From assembly GCF_013410945.1 (NCBI RefSeq), contig NZ_JACCCH010000001.1, forward strand, positions 248,001-312,000: a stretch of DNA of 64,000 nucleotides, given 5' to 3'. A model generated the notes under the pieces. It saw only the letters and a program-made list of their open reading frames with translations. It made no database searches and had not been told where the DNA came from. The stretch is from Leifsonia sp. AK011 (GTDB taxonomy: Bacteria; Actinomycetota; Actinomycetes; Actinomycetales; Microbacteriaceae). Below, piece after piece: positions 1 through 10,294 of the stretch. A program made the position numbers and the translations under genes. Position 1 is the first letter of the stretch. Every line of letters starts with the position of its first letter.

Positions 1-192
1 ACACCAGGGTTCCGTCGGGCGCTCGAGGGTTCACTCCACGCTGCTCGATAGGTCTGGCGAAAAGTCTTCACGGCGGCTCCCCGCAGTCCTATACTGAGCG
101 GCGGAGAGCCGGGAAGCCTGGTCGGCCCGCGAAAGCGGAACGCCTCGGCGACCGCCGTGGGCGTTGTAGCGCGACCACGGAAGGACCGTGCC

Positions 193-1110
193 ATGACCCC
201 TGCACGCACACCCATCATTGAGACACACGCTCTCACGAAGAAGTTCGGACGGGCCAGCGCCCTCGACGGGCTCGACCTCACCGTTGCCGAGGGTGAGGTT
301 CACGGATTTCTGGGCCCCAACGGCGCCGGAAAGTCCACGACGATCCGCATCCTCCTCGGACTCATGCGAGCCACGAGCGGGAGAGCCCGCGTGCTCGGGC
401 TCGACCCCTGGGCAGAGCCACTCGCGACCCACCGCGAAATCGCCTACGTTCCCGGCGACGTGAGTCTCTGGCCCGGCCTCACGGGCGGGGAGGCCATCGA
501 CCTGCTCACAAGCCTTCGCGGCGGAGCCGATCCTGGCCGTCGGGAACGACTGATCGAGGAGTTCGAGTTCGACCCGCGCAAGAAAGCGCGAACCTACTCG
601 AAGGGGAACCGGCAGAAGGTGGCGCTCATCGCCGCGTTCGCGCGGCCCGCGCGCCTCTACATCCTCGACGAGCCGAGCTCGGGACTCGACCCGGTGATGG
701 AGTCCGTCTTCAGCCTGCAGGTGCAGCGTGCGCGCAGCGAGGGGGCGACAGTGCTGCTCTCGAGCCACATCCTGAGTGAGGTCGAGCGCCTGTGCGACCG
801 CGTGACGATCATCCGCTCCGGGGTCGCGGTCGAGAGCGGAACGCTCACCGAGCTGCGTCACCTCAGCCGCACGACGTTCCGGGTCGCCGGTGTGTCAGCG
901 ACCGTTCTCGAGACACTGGGCGGCGTGCACGACGCGCGCTCCGCGGGGGACGCCGTCGAGTTCGAGGCGGATGCCGACGCCATCCCCGCGGTGCTCTCGG
1001 CGCTGTCCGCCCACACCGTCGAGGCGCTGACGGTCGAACCGGCGTCCCTCGAGTCGCTGTTCCTCCGCCACTACAGCCGCGCGAGCGACACCGCGGACGT
1101 GGCACGGTGA
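193..1110 (+). CDS. ABC transporter ATP-binding protein (drug/polyketide exporter type)
   Basis: This is the 305-aa ATPase of a two-gene ABC exporter. It binds and hydrolyses ATP on the cytoplasmic side to drive the permease encoded next to it. Walker A (GPNGAGKST) is at residues 41-49 and Walker B lies in LYILDEPSSGLDP. The signature loop is the degenerate SKGNRQK form seen in DrrA-like and CcmA-type ATPases, and the H-loop follows in LLSSHILSEVERLCD. I chose ATG 193 over the in-frame GTG 157 because GGAAGGA lies just upstream of it and the conserved domain begins soon after. The stop overlaps the permease start (GTGA), so the two are translationally coupled. The substrate cannot be read from the sequence. 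Confidence 0.92.
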   Translation: MTPARTPIIETHALTKKFGRASALDGLDLTVAEGEVHGFLGPNGAGKSTTIRILLGLMRATSGRARVLGLDPWAEPLATHREIAYVPGDVSLWPGLTGGEAIDLLTSLRGGADPGRRERLIEEFEFDPRKKARTYSKGNRQKVALIAAFARPARLYILDEPSSGLDPVMESVFSLQVQRARSEGATVLLSSHILSEVERLCDRVTIIRSGVAVESGTLTELRHLSRTTFRVAGVSATVLETLGGVHDARSAGDAVEFEADADAIPAVLSALSAHTVEALTVEPASLESLFLRHYSRASDTADVAR

Positions 1111-2732
1111 GCGGGTTCCTTCGACTCCTCGGCGCCCAGGCACGGCGAGACCGCTGGATTCTCCTGCTCTGGATTCTCGGCATCACGATCCTCGGGCTTG
1201 CCGCGGCGAGCGCCGTCGGCAGTGAGTTCGCGGAAGAGGCGGAGCGGGCATCCATCGTCGCTGTCGCCGCCGCGAGCCCCGCCTTCCTCTTCCTTCGCGG
1301 GCTGCCGGACGGGGTGGATGTCGGTGCCCTCGTGTTCTTCCAGGCGTTCTCCTTCACGGCGGTCCTCGCCGGACTCATGAGCACGTTCCTCGTTGTGCGC
1401 CACACACGCGGGGACGAGGAGTTGGGTCGCGCCGAGCTCCTCGGCTCCACCCCGATCGGTCGCGGCACACCGCTTGTCGCCACGATCACACTCGGGGTGA
1501 CCACCAATGTCGTGCTCTCGGTGGCGGTCACTGCCGGATACGTTGTCGGCGGTCTCCCGCTGGGAGGCTCGGCGATCGCGGGCGCGGCTGTCGGAGCGAC
1601 GGGCCTCGTGTTCGTCGGTGTCGCTGCCGTCGTCGCCCAGTTCGCGCCCACCGGACGAGCCGCGAACGGAATCGCCGCGGCATCCGTCGGCATCGCCTAC
1701 GTCGTCCGCGGCATCGGCGATGCGCTCGGCACACCGAACGACGCCCTCACGAGCGTCACGCCCAGCGGCATCTCGTGGCTCTCGCCGATCGGGTGGGGCC
1801 AAGCGACCCGGCCATTCTCGGAGCCGACGCTCGTGCCGTTGCTGCTGTCGCTCGGCGCCTTGGCGCTGCTCGCCGTGGTGTCGGTGGGCCTGCGCCGGGG
1901 CCGGGACCTCGGCTCGAGCCCGCTCGTGGAACGCGGGGGCCGGGCAGAGGCGACGCTCGGCGGGCACAGCACGCTCGGCCTCGCCTGGCGCCTGCAGCGC
2001 GGCACACTCGCGGGGTGGGCGATCGGCGCTGCGGCGCTCGGCACCATTGCTGGAGCAGTCGCTCCCATCGTCGCCGACGCCGTGGAGGGCAACGAGTCTC
2101 TCGCTGCCCTCATCGGCAACCTCGCGCCGGGCACGGGAGCAGACCTCGACATCGTCGACGTGTTCACGAGCGGCATCGTCGGCATGGCGGGCGTGCTGGC
2201 CGCGGCAGCCGGCGTTCAGGCGGTGCTGCGTCTGCGCGCGGAGGAAGCGGAGGGCCGGGCGGAGATGCTGCTCGCCACCCCGACGGGACGCGGGGTGTGG
2301 GTGGGGTCGACCCTGCTCGTCTCCGCCCTGTCCGTGGTTGTCGTGTGTGCGTTCGGCGGCGGCGCGGCTGGGCTGCTCATCGCAGCATCCTCCGGGGATG
2401 CCACGGCCATCGGCAGCTACGCGGGGGCGGGTCTCGCGCACGCCCCCGCCGCGCTCGTGTTCGTCGCGGTGACGGCGCTGGTCTTCGCCCTCGTGCCCCG
2501 CGCCACCATCGCTCTCGGCTGGGGGCTTCTCGTGCTGGGTCTCGTGCTCGGCCAGTTCGGCGACCTGCTCGCACTCCCGGAGTGGCTCCAGAATGTGAGC
2601 CCGTTCCGGTACAGCTCGGCGGCGCCCGCGGAGGCCTTCGACGCGACATCCGCTCTCGTGCTGGTGGCCGTGGCACTCGCCGGTACCGCGCTGGCACTCG
2701 TCACCGTCCGGCGGCGGGACCTGGTCACCTAA
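1107..2732 (+). CDS. ABC transporter permease, polyketide-antibiotic exporter family
   Basis: A 541-aa polytopic membrane protein built from two similar halves, each with about six hydrophobic segments. This is the layout of the large ABC-2 permeases of actinobacteria often called putative exporters of polyketide antibiotics. Each half carries a short cytoplasmic RAEMLLATP-like or GRAELLGSTP-like segment, which shows internal duplication. It starts at GTG 1107, overlapping the ATPase stop by four bases. No regulator or biosynthetic gene adjoins the pair, so the cargo is unknown; drug efflux or lipid export are both possible. Confidence 0.88.
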   Translation: MSGFLRLLGAQARRDRWILLLWILGITILGLAAASAVGSEFAEEAERASIVAVAAASPAFLFLRGLPDGVDVGALVFFQAFSFTAVLAGLMSTFLVVRHTRGDEELGRAELLGSTPIGRGTPLVATITLGVTTNVVLSVAVTAGYVVGGLPLGGSAIAGAAVGATGLVFVGVAAVVAQFAPTGRAANGIAAASVGIAYVVRGIGDALGTPNDALTSVTPSGISWLSPIGWGQATRPFSEPTLVPLLLSLGALALLAVVSVGLRRGRDLGSSPLVERGGRAEATLGGHSTLGLAWRLQRGTLAGWAIGAAALGTIAGAVAPIVADAVEGNESLAALIGNLAPGTGADLDIVDVFTSGIVGMAGVLAAAAGVQAVLRLRAEEAEGRAEMLLATPTGRGVWVGSTLLVSALSVVVVCAFGGGAAGLLIAASSGDATAIGSYAGAGLAHAPAALVFVAVTALVFALVPRATIALGWGLLVLGLVLGQFGDLLALPEWLQNVSPFRYSSAAPAEAFDATSALVLVAVALAGTALALVTVRRRDLVT

Positions 2733-2737
2733 CCCCA

Positions 2738-2855
2738 CCCTGCCCATTCACTCTTTTCCGGAGCATCCTCTTTCACACCAGCGGATTCTGGCGGATGTCG
2801 GTGTGGCCACTGTGATTCGCGCCCACAACCTCCGGAAAAGAGTGAAAGGGCAGGG
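2738..2855. repeat. Long inverted repeat between convergent genes
   Basis: Two 26-bp arms (2738-2763 and 2830-2855) are inverted copies with one mismatch; the core CTCTTTTCCGGAG is perfect. The 66-bp interior holds a smaller dyad (CACACC at 2774, GGTGTG at 2800). It occupies almost all the space between the convergent ABC permease and treZ. It could act as a bidirectional terminator, but the long arms and structured interior look more like a REP- or MITE-like mobile palindrome. Confidence 0.75.
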
Positions 2856-2877
2856 GGTCAGAGGTGATCAGCGGGGG

Positions 2878-4653
2878 TCAGCGGGGCTGGGCCGTGCGGC
2901 GCACGACTGCGGCCGTGCGCGCGGGCAGCACCACCGAGGCATCCCGAACCGAGACGCCCTCCGCCGTCGCTACCACGACTTCGGATGCCGCGAGCTCGAC
3001 CGCGCACTCGACCTCCGCGAAGTTGAGCACCACAGCGAACCCGCCGCGGCCGAACCACAGCCACCCAGACTCGTCGGAGACGACCTCCGACGGGAACGAC
3101 GGGTCGCTGAAGTCCGCGTTGGCGTGCCGCAGTGCGGCGAGCTCGCGGTACAGCGACAGTAGGCGTGCGTGAGCCGAGGCATCCAGTTCGCTCCAGTCGA
3201 GCTTCGAGCGCTCGAAGGTCTCGGGGTCCTGCGGGTCGGGCACGACGGACTCGTCCCAGCCCATCTTCGAGAACTCCGCCAGGCGGCCCTTCGAGACGGC
3301 GGCTCCGAGCTCGGCCTCCGGATGCGACGTGAAGAACTGCCACGGAGTCGAAGCACCCCACTCCTGCCCCATGAACAGCATGGGCGTGAACGGACCGAGC
3401 ACGGCGAGTACCGCCTCGAGCCGCAGCGACGCCTCGTCGAGGTACTGCGACGGCCTGTCGCCCGCTGCACGGTTGCCGATCTGGTCGTGGTCCTGGGTGA
3501 AGGTCACGAGTCGCCAGCTGGGCACGGACGCCGTGTCGATCGGATGCCCGTGCTCCCGTTCACGGAACGACGAGTACGTACCGTCGTGGAAGAACCCGCC
3601 GCGGAGCACTTTGGCGAGCGCTGCGGGAGCCTCGAAATCGGCGTAGTAGCCGAAAGTCTCGCCGGTCACCGCGACGTGGACCGCGTGGTGGTAGTCGTCG
3701 TCCCACTGGGCCGTGAGTCCGTAGCCGCCGAGACCGCGCGGCGTGATGAGCTTCGGATCGTTGAGGTCGGACTCGGCAATGAGCACGAGCGGGCGTCCGA
3801 GTTCGAGGGCGAGGGCATCCGTCACCGCGGAGAGCTCCGCGAGCAGGTGGAGTGCGCTCTCATCGGACAGCGCGTGCACCGCATCGAGACGTAGGGCGTC
3901 GACGTGGTAGTCGCGCAGCCACATCACGGCGTTGTCGATGATGTAGCGGCGCACCTCCGCGGAGTCGTCGCCATCGAGGTTGACGGTGTCGCCCCACGTG
4001 TTGGCCGACGAGCCGAGGTACGGGCCGAACATCCCGAGGTAGTTGCCGCTCGGTCCGAGGTGGTTGTAAACCGCGTCCTGCACGACCGCGAGACCACGCG
4101 CGTGGCAGGCATCGACGAACCGCTGGTAGGCGGCCGGGCCACCGTACGTCTCCTGCACGGCGAACCAGAGCACGCCGTCATACCCCCAGTTGTGCGTTCC
4201 GTTGAAGGCGTTGACGGGGAGAATCTCGACGAAGGTCACGCCCAGGTCCACAAGATGATCGAGTCGCTCGATCGCCGAGTCGAGGGTGCCCTCCGGGGTG
4301 AACGTGCCGATGTGCAGCTCGTAGATGAGCCCACCCTTGAGCTCACGACCGGTCCACGACCCGTCGGCCCACGCGTACTCGGAGTGGTCGAACGTACGTG
4401 ACAGCCCGTGCACACCGTCCGGCTGCTGGCGCGAGCGCGGGTCGGGCACGGGAGTCTCCGACCCGTCGATGAGGTAGCCGTAGTCCACCCCCGCGCGCCA
4501 GGTGAGCGGCTCCGCTGGCTCCCACCAGTCGTCGTCGCGGCGGCGCATGGGCACACGGGCCCCGCCAACCACGAGCTCCAGGCTTCGAGCTCGCGGGCCC
4601 CATACGTCGTAGCTGGTGTTCGGGTCGAACACGCGACCCACCGGCAGGTTCAC
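2878..4653 (-). CDS. treZ: Malto-oligosyltrehalose trehalohydrolase
   Basis: This 591-aa GH13 enzyme hydrolyses the bond next to the terminal trehalosyl unit of malto-oligosyltrehalose, releasing trehalose. It is the last step of the TreX-TreY-TreZ route from glycogen. An N-terminal CBM48-like beta domain ([13 protein letters not shown]) precedes the catalytic barrel. The nucleophile is the Asp in [10 protein letters not shown] (about residue 257) and the acid/base is the Glu in LIAESDLND. It starts with GTG 4653, sharing GTGA with the treY stop, so translation is coupled. The length fits the family. Confidence 0.95.
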   Translation of the reverse strand: MNLPVGRVFDPNTSYDVWGPRARSLELVVGGARVPMRRRDDDWWEPAEPLTWRAGVDYGYLIDGSETPVPDPRSRQQPDGVHGLSRTFDHSEYAWADGSWTGRELKGGLIYELHIGTFTPEGTLDSAIERLDHLVDLGVTFVEILPVNAFNGTHNWGYDGVLWFAVQETYGGPAAYQRFVDACHARGLAVVQDAVYNHLGPSGNYLGMFGPYLGSSANTWGDTVNLDGDDSAEVRRYIIDNAVMWLRDYHVDALRLDAVHALSDESALHLLAELSAVTDALALELGRPLVLIAESDLNDPKLITPRGLGGYGLTAQWDDDYHHAVHVAVTGETFGYYADFEAPAALAKVLRGGFFHDGTYSSFREREHGHPIDTASVPSWRLVTFTQDHDQIGNRAAGDRPSQYLDEASLRLEAVLAVLGPFTPMLFMGQEWGASTPWQFFTSHPEAELGAAVSKGRLAEFSKMGWDESVVPDPQDPETFERSKLDWSELDASAHARLLSLYRELAALRHANADFSDPSFPSEVVSDESGWLWFGRGGFAVVLNFAEVECAVELAASEVVVATAEGVSVRDASVVLPARTAAVVRRTAQPR

Positions 4654-6965
4654 GATGCCGCCAGAAGAGCAACGGGGTAGCGCCCGAGAACGGATGCCAC
4701 GTGCAGCTCGCCGCCCTGGTGCACGTCGCCCGTCAGCACGTCGACCATCTCGCGCTGGGGTAGCAGCACTGTCGTGTCACCCCAGCCGCCGGCATCCGCG
4801 AGCCCCACCGGGAGGCGTGTGGCGAGGGTCACCGCGCCGCCACGGTCGAAGGCGACGAGGTGCCCGGCTCGCTCGCCGACAACGGTCATCGGGGCGTAGC
4901 GGGTGAACAGGTCGGGGCGATCCCGACGGAGACGGAGGGCACGTGAGGTCACGAGGAGCTTGGCGTGGCCTGACTCGTCGATGGGCGGGAGGGTGCCGGC
5001 ATCCAGCGCAGCGAGCGCCGCGCGCCGTTCGTCGAAGTCGACCGGCCGGCGGTTGTCGGGGTCGACGAGGGATGTCTCCCAGAACTCGCTGCCCTGGTAG
5101 ACGTCGGGCACGCCGGGCCCGGTGATCTGCAGTAGCTTCGCGGAGAGGGAGTTGCTCCAGCCGGGGGCCGAGGTCAGGGCGACGATCGCCTCGACCTCCG
5201 CTCGCGCATCGGGGTTGTCGAACGCCGAGTCGACGAGGGCGGCGAGCGCCTTCTCGAACGCCTCGTTCGGCGAGGTCCACGTCGTGGAGACCCCGGCCTC
5301 GCGCGAGGCCTTGATCGCGTACTCCTGCAGCCGCTCTCGGGACGCGGGCCATGCGCCGATGATGGACTCCCAGAGCAGGCTCTCGAGCGGGCCGTCGTCG
5401 AGCGGGGAGATCTCGCGCAGGGCACCGAGGGTGCGTCGCCACTGCTCGGGGATCTCCGAGAGCACGTCGATGCGAGCGCGGACGTCCTCGCCGCGTTTGG
5501 TGTCGTGAGTCGTGAGGGTCGTAAGGGATGCCGGGAAGGTCGCCTGACGCTTCTCCTGCCTGGCGTGGAACTCGTCGACGCCGATCGAGAACTCGGCGGG
5601 GTCACCGCCGACCTCGGTGAGCGAGGCCAGCCGCGCGTAGCGGTAGAAAGCGGTGTCCTCGACACCCTTGGCCATCACCATGCCGGTCGTCTGCTGGAGG
5701 CGCTGGGCAGCGGGATGCCCGGGGTCGCGCAGCACGGACCCGAGCGAGCCGAGCGTCGCGGCCAGGTCCGGCCGACGTTCCGCGGCCTCGGCGAGCGCGG
5801 TCTCGAGGTGCTCGAGGCCATACGGCAGGTAGCTGCGATAGACGGGGAAGCATGCGGTGACCTCGGCGATGGCATCCGCCGCAGTGTCGATGTCGGGCAC
5901 CAGGCGCGCGATCCGCAGGATCTCGGAGCGCAGGATGCCGTCGGCGATGCCTCGACGCGTGTCATGGATGAGGTCGTGCCACGCGGGCGCCTCGTCGTCG
6001 TGCAGGCTCTCCTCGAGCCGGTCGAGCCGCACGCGACCGCGCGGGTCGACGAGCACCCGATCGATGTCCGAGAGCGCGTCATACCCCGTGGTTCCCGCGG
6101 CCTGCCAGTGCGGCGGGAGGGGCTCGTCGCCCTCGAGGATCTTCTCCACGAGCACGTACGGCGACCCGGTCGCGCGGGCGAGGTCATCGAGGTAGCCGCC
6201 GGGGTCGAGCAGGCCGTCGGGATGATCCACCCGGAGGCCGTCCGCGAGGCCCTCCGTGAACCAGCGCACGATCTCCACGTGCGACTCCTCGAACACCCAC
6301 GGCACCTCCACGCGGATGCCCGCGAGGGAGTTGACCGCGAAGAAGCGCCGGTAGTTGAGCTCGGCGTCGGCCCGACGCCAGTCGACAAGCTCGTAGTTCT
6401 GCCGATCGTGAACCTCGGCAGGGTCGTCGCCGAGTGTGCCGGGGGCAATGGGGAACCGCAGTCCGTAGTAGTCGAGCTCTCCGTCGACGATGCTCAGGTC
6501 GTCGATCGCCGACGCGGAGCCCTCGGAGGGGTCACCGAGCACCGGGATCCGGAGGCGACCGCCGCCGAAGTCCCAGTCGATGTCGAACGCCTCCGCGTAG
6601 CGCGAGGCGCGACCGAGCGTGAGCACGTCCCACCACCACGAGTTCTCGCGCGGCACCGAGACACCCACGTGGTTCGGCACGATATCGATGAGCACGCCGA
6701 GCCCGTGATCGCGGGCTGCCGCCGAAGCTGCGGCGAGGCCCTCGGCACCGCCGCGCGCCGGGTCAACGCGCGAGTGGTTCACCACGTCGTAGCCGTGGTC
6801 AGAACCCGCGGTGGCCTCGAGCAACGGGGACAGGTAGACCCAATCGGCACCGAGGTCGCGCAGGTAGTCGACGAGTTTCGCCGCCTCGAACAGGTCGAAG
6901 CTCTCTCGGATCTGCAGACGGTACGTCGAGACCGGAACGCGTGACAGCGGGGCGGGCACGGTCAT
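4650..6965 (-). CDS. treY: Malto-oligosyltrehalose synthase
   Basis: This 771-aa GH13 enzyme isomerises the reducing-end alpha-1,4 bond of malto-oligosaccharides to an alpha,alpha-1,1 bond, making malto-oligosyltrehalose for TreZ. The family start [10 protein letters not shown] lies near the N-terminus, followed by [20 protein letters not shown] and the late [26 protein letters not shown] motif region typical of TreY. The reading frame is open 324 bases further upstream, but the ATG at 6965 overlaps the treX stop (ATGA) and the family N-terminus follows at once, so I reject the longer form. It is the middle gene of the trehalose operon. Confidence 0.95.
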   Translation of the reverse strand: MTVPAPLSRVPVSTYRLQIRESFDLFEAAKLVDYLRDLGADWVYLSPLLEATAGSDHGYDVVNHSRVDPARGGAEGLAAASAAARDHGLGVLIDIVPNHVGVSVPRENSWWWDVLTLGRASRYAEAFDIDWDFGGGRLRIPVLGDPSEGSASAIDDLSIVDGELDYYGLRFPIAPGTLGDDPAEVHDRQNYELVDWRRADAELNYRRFFAVNSLAGIRVEVPWVFEESHVEIVRWFTEGLADGLRVDHPDGLLDPGGYLDDLARATGSPYVLVEKILEGDEPLPPHWQAAGTTGYDALSDIDRVLVDPRGRVRLDRLEESLHDDEAPAWHDLIHDTRRGIADGILRSEILRIARLVPDIDTAADAIAEVTACFPVYRSYLPYGLEHLETALAEAAERRPDLAATLGSLGSVLRDPGHPAAQRLQQTTGMVMAKGVEDTAFYRYARLASLTEVGGDPAEFSIGVDEFHARQEKRQATFPASLTTLTTHDTKRGEDVRARIDVLSEIPEQWRRTLGALREISPLDDGPLESLLWESIIGAWPASRERLQEYAIKASREAGVSTTWTSPNEAFEKALAALVDSAFDNPDARAEVEAIVALTSAPGWSNSLSAKLLQITGPGVPDVYQGSEFWETSLVDPDNRRPVDFDERRAALAALDAGTLPPIDESGHAKLLVTSRALRLRRDRPDLFTRYAPMTVVGERAGHLVAFDRGGAVTLATRLPVGLADAGGWGDTTVLLPQREMVDVLTGDVHQGGELHVASVLGRYPVALLAAS

Positions 6966-9073
6966 GATGCCGCCAGGAGCACGAGCATCGAGCGCGAGGT
7001 CAGGGTGAGCCCGGCCGAAGCGTCGAGCTTGCGCCCGAGGTTCTCGGCCGGGATGTCCGCAGTGTCGACCGCGACGGTCCACGACTCCGCGTACTCGGAG
7101 GGCGGCAGCGTGAAGTTCACGTCGACCTCGGAGGCGTTGAAGAGCAGGAGCACGTTGGCATCCGTCACACGCCGACCCCGGGCATCCCGCCCGCGGATCC
7201 CCTGGCCATTGAGGAAGGCCGTGGCTGCCTTCACGAAGTCGGCATCCCAGTCGTCGTCGGTCATGGGCGCGCCGTCCGGGCCGAGCCACTCGATGTCGGG
7301 AAGCGGTTCGCCGGCGCCACGCGTGACCGGGCGTCCGTTGAAGAAGCGGATGCGACGGAACGTGGGGTGCTCCGCGCGAAGCTTGGTCACCGCGGCCGTG
7401 AACTCGACGAGACCCTCGTCCGCGTCATCCCAGTGGATCCACGAGATCTCGGAGTCCTGCGCGTAGGTGTTGTTGTTGCCTTGCTGGGTGCGACCGAGCT
7501 CATCGCCGTGCGCGATCATCGGCACACCCTGCGAGAGCAGCAGAGTTGCGAGGAAGTTGCGCTGCTGGCGAGCGCGGATGGCGAGAACGGCCTCGTCATC
7601 GGTCTCCCCCTCCACACCGCCGTTCCACGAACGGTTGTGCGATTCGCCGTCCTGCGAGTCCTCGCCGTTGGCCTCGTTGTGCTTCTCGTTGTACGACACG
7701 AGGTCGCGGAGGGTGAAACCGTCATGGGCGGTGACGAAGTTGATGGATGCCACCGGCCGACGCCCCTCGCCCTCATACAGGTCGGCGGACCCCCCGAGCC
7801 GCTCCGCGAACTCGCCGATCGTGGCCGGCTCGCCGCGCCAGAAGTCGCGCACCGTGTCGCGGAACTTGCCGTTCCACTCGGTCCACTGCGGCGGGAAGTT
7901 GCCGACCTGGTACCCACCGGGGCCGACATCCCACGGCTCGGCGATGAGCTTCACCTGGGAGACGATCGGGTCCTGCTGCACGAGTTCGAAGAAGGTCGAG
8001 AGCTTGTCGACGTCGAAGAACTCGCGGGCGAGGGTCGCCGCGAGGTCGAAACGGAAGCCGTCGACGTGCATCTCGGTCACCCAGTACCGCAGGGAGTCCA
8101 TGATGAGCTGCAGCGAGTGCGGGTGACGCACGTTGAAGGTGTTGCCGGTGCCCGTGTAGTCCATGTAGAACTTCAGGTCGTCCTCGACAAGGCGGTAGTA
8201 GCCGGCGTTATCGATCCCGCGGAACGAGAGCGTCGGCCCGAGGTGGTTGCCCTCCGCGGTGTGGTTGTACACGACGTCGAGGATGACCTCGATACCGGCC
8301 TCGTGCAGGGCGCGCACCATCGACTTGAACTCGTCGACCTGCTGGCCGAGGTCGCCCCCCGACGAGTACCCGGCGTGCGGCGCGAAGAAGCCGATCGTGT
8401 TGTAGCCCCAGTAGTTCGAGAGACCCTTGTCCTGCAGGGTCGAGTCGTTGACGAACTGGTGAACCGGCATGAGCTCGATCGCCGTCACGCCGATCTTCTG
8501 GAGATGGGCGATCACCGACGGATGGGCCACCGCGCTGTAGGTGCCACGTTGGTGCTCAGGCACGTCGGGGTGCAGCTCGGTGAGGCCCTTCACGTGGGCC
8601 TCGTAGATCACCGTGCGGTTGTAGGGGATGCCCGGCTTGCGGTCACCCGACCAGTCGAACTCCTCGTCGACCACGACGCCGAGCATCATGTGCGATGCCG
8701 AGTCCTCGTCGTTGCGCGAGTCCGGGTCGCCGAAGGTGTACCCGAAGAGCGACTGGTCCCAGTCGATGTCGCCGCACGTCGCCTTCGCGTACGGGTCGAG
8801 CAGGAGCTTCTTGGGGTTGGCGCGCAAGCCCCTGTCGGGGTCGTACTCGCCGTGGACGCGGTATCCGTAGCGCTGCCCGGCACGGATACCGGGCACGAAG
8901 ACGTGCCAGATGTAGGCGTCGACCTCGAGGAGCGGTACGCGGGTCTCGGTGCCGTCCTCGTCGAAGAGGCAGAGTTCCACCTTCTCGGCGACCTCGCTGA
9001 AGAGTGCGAAGTTCGTTCCCTCGGACTGCAGTGTCGCCCCCAGGGGGAACGGTGATCCGGGCCAGGTTTCCAC
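6962..9073 (-). CDS. treX: Glycogen debranching enzyme GlgX/TreX
   Basis: This 703-aa GH13 enzyme removes alpha-1,6 branches from glycogen and supplies linear malto-oligosaccharides to TreY. A CBM48-like N-terminal domain ([30 protein letters not shown] region) is followed by a catalytic barrel with [15 protein letters not shown] (nucleophile Asp) and [19 protein letters not shown] (acid/base Glu). I chose GTG 9073 because AGGAG precedes it and the conserved start [12 protein letters not shown] follows. Upstream in-frame codons encode no family sequence. It is the first gene of the treXYZ operon, with a strong hairpin just upstream. Confidence 0.94.
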   Translation of the reverse strand: METWPGSPFPLGATLQSEGTNFALFSEVAEKVELCLFDEDGTETRVPLLEVDAYIWHVFVPGIRAGQRYGYRVHGEYDPDRGLRANPKKLLLDPYAKATCGDIDWDQSLFGYTFGDPDSRNDEDSASHMMLGVVVDEEFDWSGDRKPGIPYNRTVIYEAHVKGLTELHPDVPEHQRGTYSAVAHPSVIAHLQKIGVTAIELMPVHQFVNDSTLQDKGLSNYWGYNTIGFFAPHAGYSSGGDLGQQVDEFKSMVRALHEAGIEVILDVVYNHTAEGNHLGPTLSFRGIDNAGYYRLVEDDLKFYMDYTGTGNTFNVRHPHSLQLIMDSLRYWVTEMHVDGFRFDLAATLAREFFDVDKLSTFFELVQQDPIVSQVKLIAEPWDVGPGGYQVGNFPPQWTEWNGKFRDTVRDFWRGEPATIGEFAERLGGSADLYEGEGRRPVASINFVTAHDGFTLRDLVSYNEKHNEANGEDSQDGESHNRSWNGGVEGETDDEAVLAIRARQQRNFLATLLLSQGVPMIAHGDELGRTQQGNNNTYAQDSEISWIHWDDADEGLVEFTAAVTKLRAEHPTFRRIRFFNGRPVTRGAGEPLPDIEWLGPDGAPMTDDDWDADFVKAATAFLNGQGIRGRDARGRRVTDANVLLLFNASEVDVNFTLPPSEYAESWTVAVDTADIPAENLGRKLDASAGLTLTSRSMLVLLAAS

Positions 9074-9090
9074 GCTTCTCCTCGCGTTGC

Positions 9091-9116
9091 GTGCAGGCAC
9101 GGTCCGGTGCCTGCAC
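9091..9116. promoter_or_regulatory. Perfect 10-bp dyad in the treX leader
   Basis: GTGCAGGCAC (9091-9100) and GTGCCTGCAC (9107-9116) are perfect inverted arms around a 6-base spacer. The element sits 18 bases upstream of the treX start, beyond its ribosome site. It may be an operator or a leader hairpin controlling the trehalose operon; no U-run follows on the treX strand, so a terminator is unlikely. Confidence 0.55.
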
Positions 9117-9279
9117 TGTTGTGGTGAGAGCACGAGCGTACGTTGCCCGCCGAACAGGAGCAGGGGCTTGCCAGTGGGGCGGGGGCAGGGTAATGCACAC
9201 GCCATGTCCAGTGCTAGCGGACTGTTGGCCCGTGATCAACCCCTGATATTCGCGGGGATGCCAGACCTAACGTGTGAGC

Positions 9280-9756
9280 ATGCCCCGCCTCATCTCCGCC
9301 GATGTCATCGCAGACTCCTCTCCCCGCGGCACCGTGCTGGTGCGTTTCGCCACGACGAGGGCACTCCTCACCGCGGCGGACACCGCCGTGCTGCTCATCA
9401 CCGACCGCTCGGGCGCTGAGTTCGGCATCCGGCTCGAACGCGGTCGGGTCACCGACGTGCACCTGTGGGACGTGGAGCGACTTCTGCGGCAGGGGCTTCC
9501 CCCGCAGAACGTGTCGATCGCGGACGGCATCATCAGCTGTGACATCCCCAAGGAGGTCCTGCCGAGGCTCACCCACGGCGTGAGCCTGTCTGCCGCCCTC
9601 GTCGTCAATGGCGCTCTCGTTCAATCGGGCTACCCGGTCACCCTGTCCACCGCCGCGACCCTGTCAACCGCTGCGACCTTGTCAACCCCTGCCACACCGA
9701 GCAGCCCGCGACCTATCGTCAAGGACCACGTAAGGGAAGGACAGATCCATGGCTGA
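9280..9756 (+). CDS. Hypothetical protein upstream of dps
   Basis: I do not recognise this 158-aa protein. Its first 110 residues have a mixed alpha/beta composition (VLLITDRSGAEFGIRLERG, VTDVHLWDVERLL) with no signal peptide. The last 45 are low-complexity, containing three 6-residue repeats (TLSTAA, TLSTAA, TLSTPA) encoded by an 18-bp tandem repeat at about 9640-9693. It overlaps the dps start by eight bases, which supports it as a real gene co-expressed with dps. The start could be GTG 9274 instead of ATG 9280. Confidence 0.6.
   Translation: MPRLISADVIADSSPRGTVLVRFATTRALLTAADTAVLLITDRSGAEFGIRLERGRVTDVHLWDVERLLRQGLPPQNVSIADGIISCDIPKEVLPRLTHGVSLSAALVVNGALVQSGYPVTLSTAATLSTAATLSTPATPSSPRPIVKDHVREGQIHG
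9640..9693 (+). repeat. Three 18-bp tandem repeats
   Basis: Three imperfect units (ACCCTGTCCACCGCCGCG and variants) run head to tail inside the hypothetical gene before dps. They encode repeated TLSTAA/TLSTPA hexapeptides, so copy-number change would keep the reading frame. Confidence 0.7.
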
Positions 9757-10291
9757 GACCACCACCACGACCTCGACGTCAGGTCGCGCGGGAGCACGAC
9801 AGACCCGTCGCCAGAACGCCGAGAAGGGCTTCATCGCCTCCAAGACGCTCCTCGACAACATGCAGAAGGTCCTCGTTGACCTGCTCGAGCTTCAGATGCA
9901 GGGCAAGCAGGCCCACTGGAACGTTGTCGGCAAGAACTTCCGAGACACCCATCGCGTGCTCGACGAAATCATCGAGGATGCCCGCACCTTCAGCGACACG
10001 ATCGCCGAGCGGATGCGCGCACTCCACGGTGTGCCGGACGGCCGCAGTGACACGGTGGCGGACACCACCTCGCTTCCCGAATACCCCAACGGTGAGGTGG
10101 ACACCGCCGCGACGGTCGACCTGATCACCGAGCGCCTCGAGGCGACGATCGAGACCTGCCGCGACGTTCACGACGAGGTCGACGACGAGGACCCCACGAG
10201 CGCGGACCTGCTCCACGCGATCATCGAGCGCCTCGAGCAGTTCGCCTGGATGGTGTCGGCGGAGAACCGGACGCCCGCCAAGGCCAAGTAG
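9749..10291 (+). CDS. dps: Dps-family DNA-protecting ferritin-like protein
   Basis: This 180-aa protein belongs to the Dps family: dodecameric shells that oxidise and store iron and shield DNA in stress or stationary phase. The ferroxidase signature is visible as KQAHWNVVGKNFRDTHRVLDEIIEDARTFSDTIAERM, with the His and the D/E ligands in place (read in pieces about residues 55-90). The N-terminal tail is rich in Thr, Arg and Lys, as in Dps proteins that bind DNA through a flexible tail. AAGGGAAGG precedes the ATG. The glycosyltransferase cluster starts four bases after its stop, so dps may be co-transcribed with it. Confidence 0.95.
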   Translation: MAETTTTTSTSGRAGARQTRRQNAEKGFIASKTLLDNMQKVLVDLLELQMQGKQAHWNVVGKNFRDTHRVLDEIIEDARTFSDTIAERMRALHGVPDGRSDTVADTTSLPEYPNGEVDTAATVDLITERLEATIETCRDVHDEVDDEDPTSADLLHAIIERLEQFAWMVSAENRTPAKAK

Positions 10292-10294
10292 CGC

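Noticed and set aside
6966-7289. A 108-residue N-terminal extension of treY
   Set aside because: It overlaps the conserved end of treX in another frame and lacks TreY family sequence; the ATG at 6965 overlaps the treX stop.
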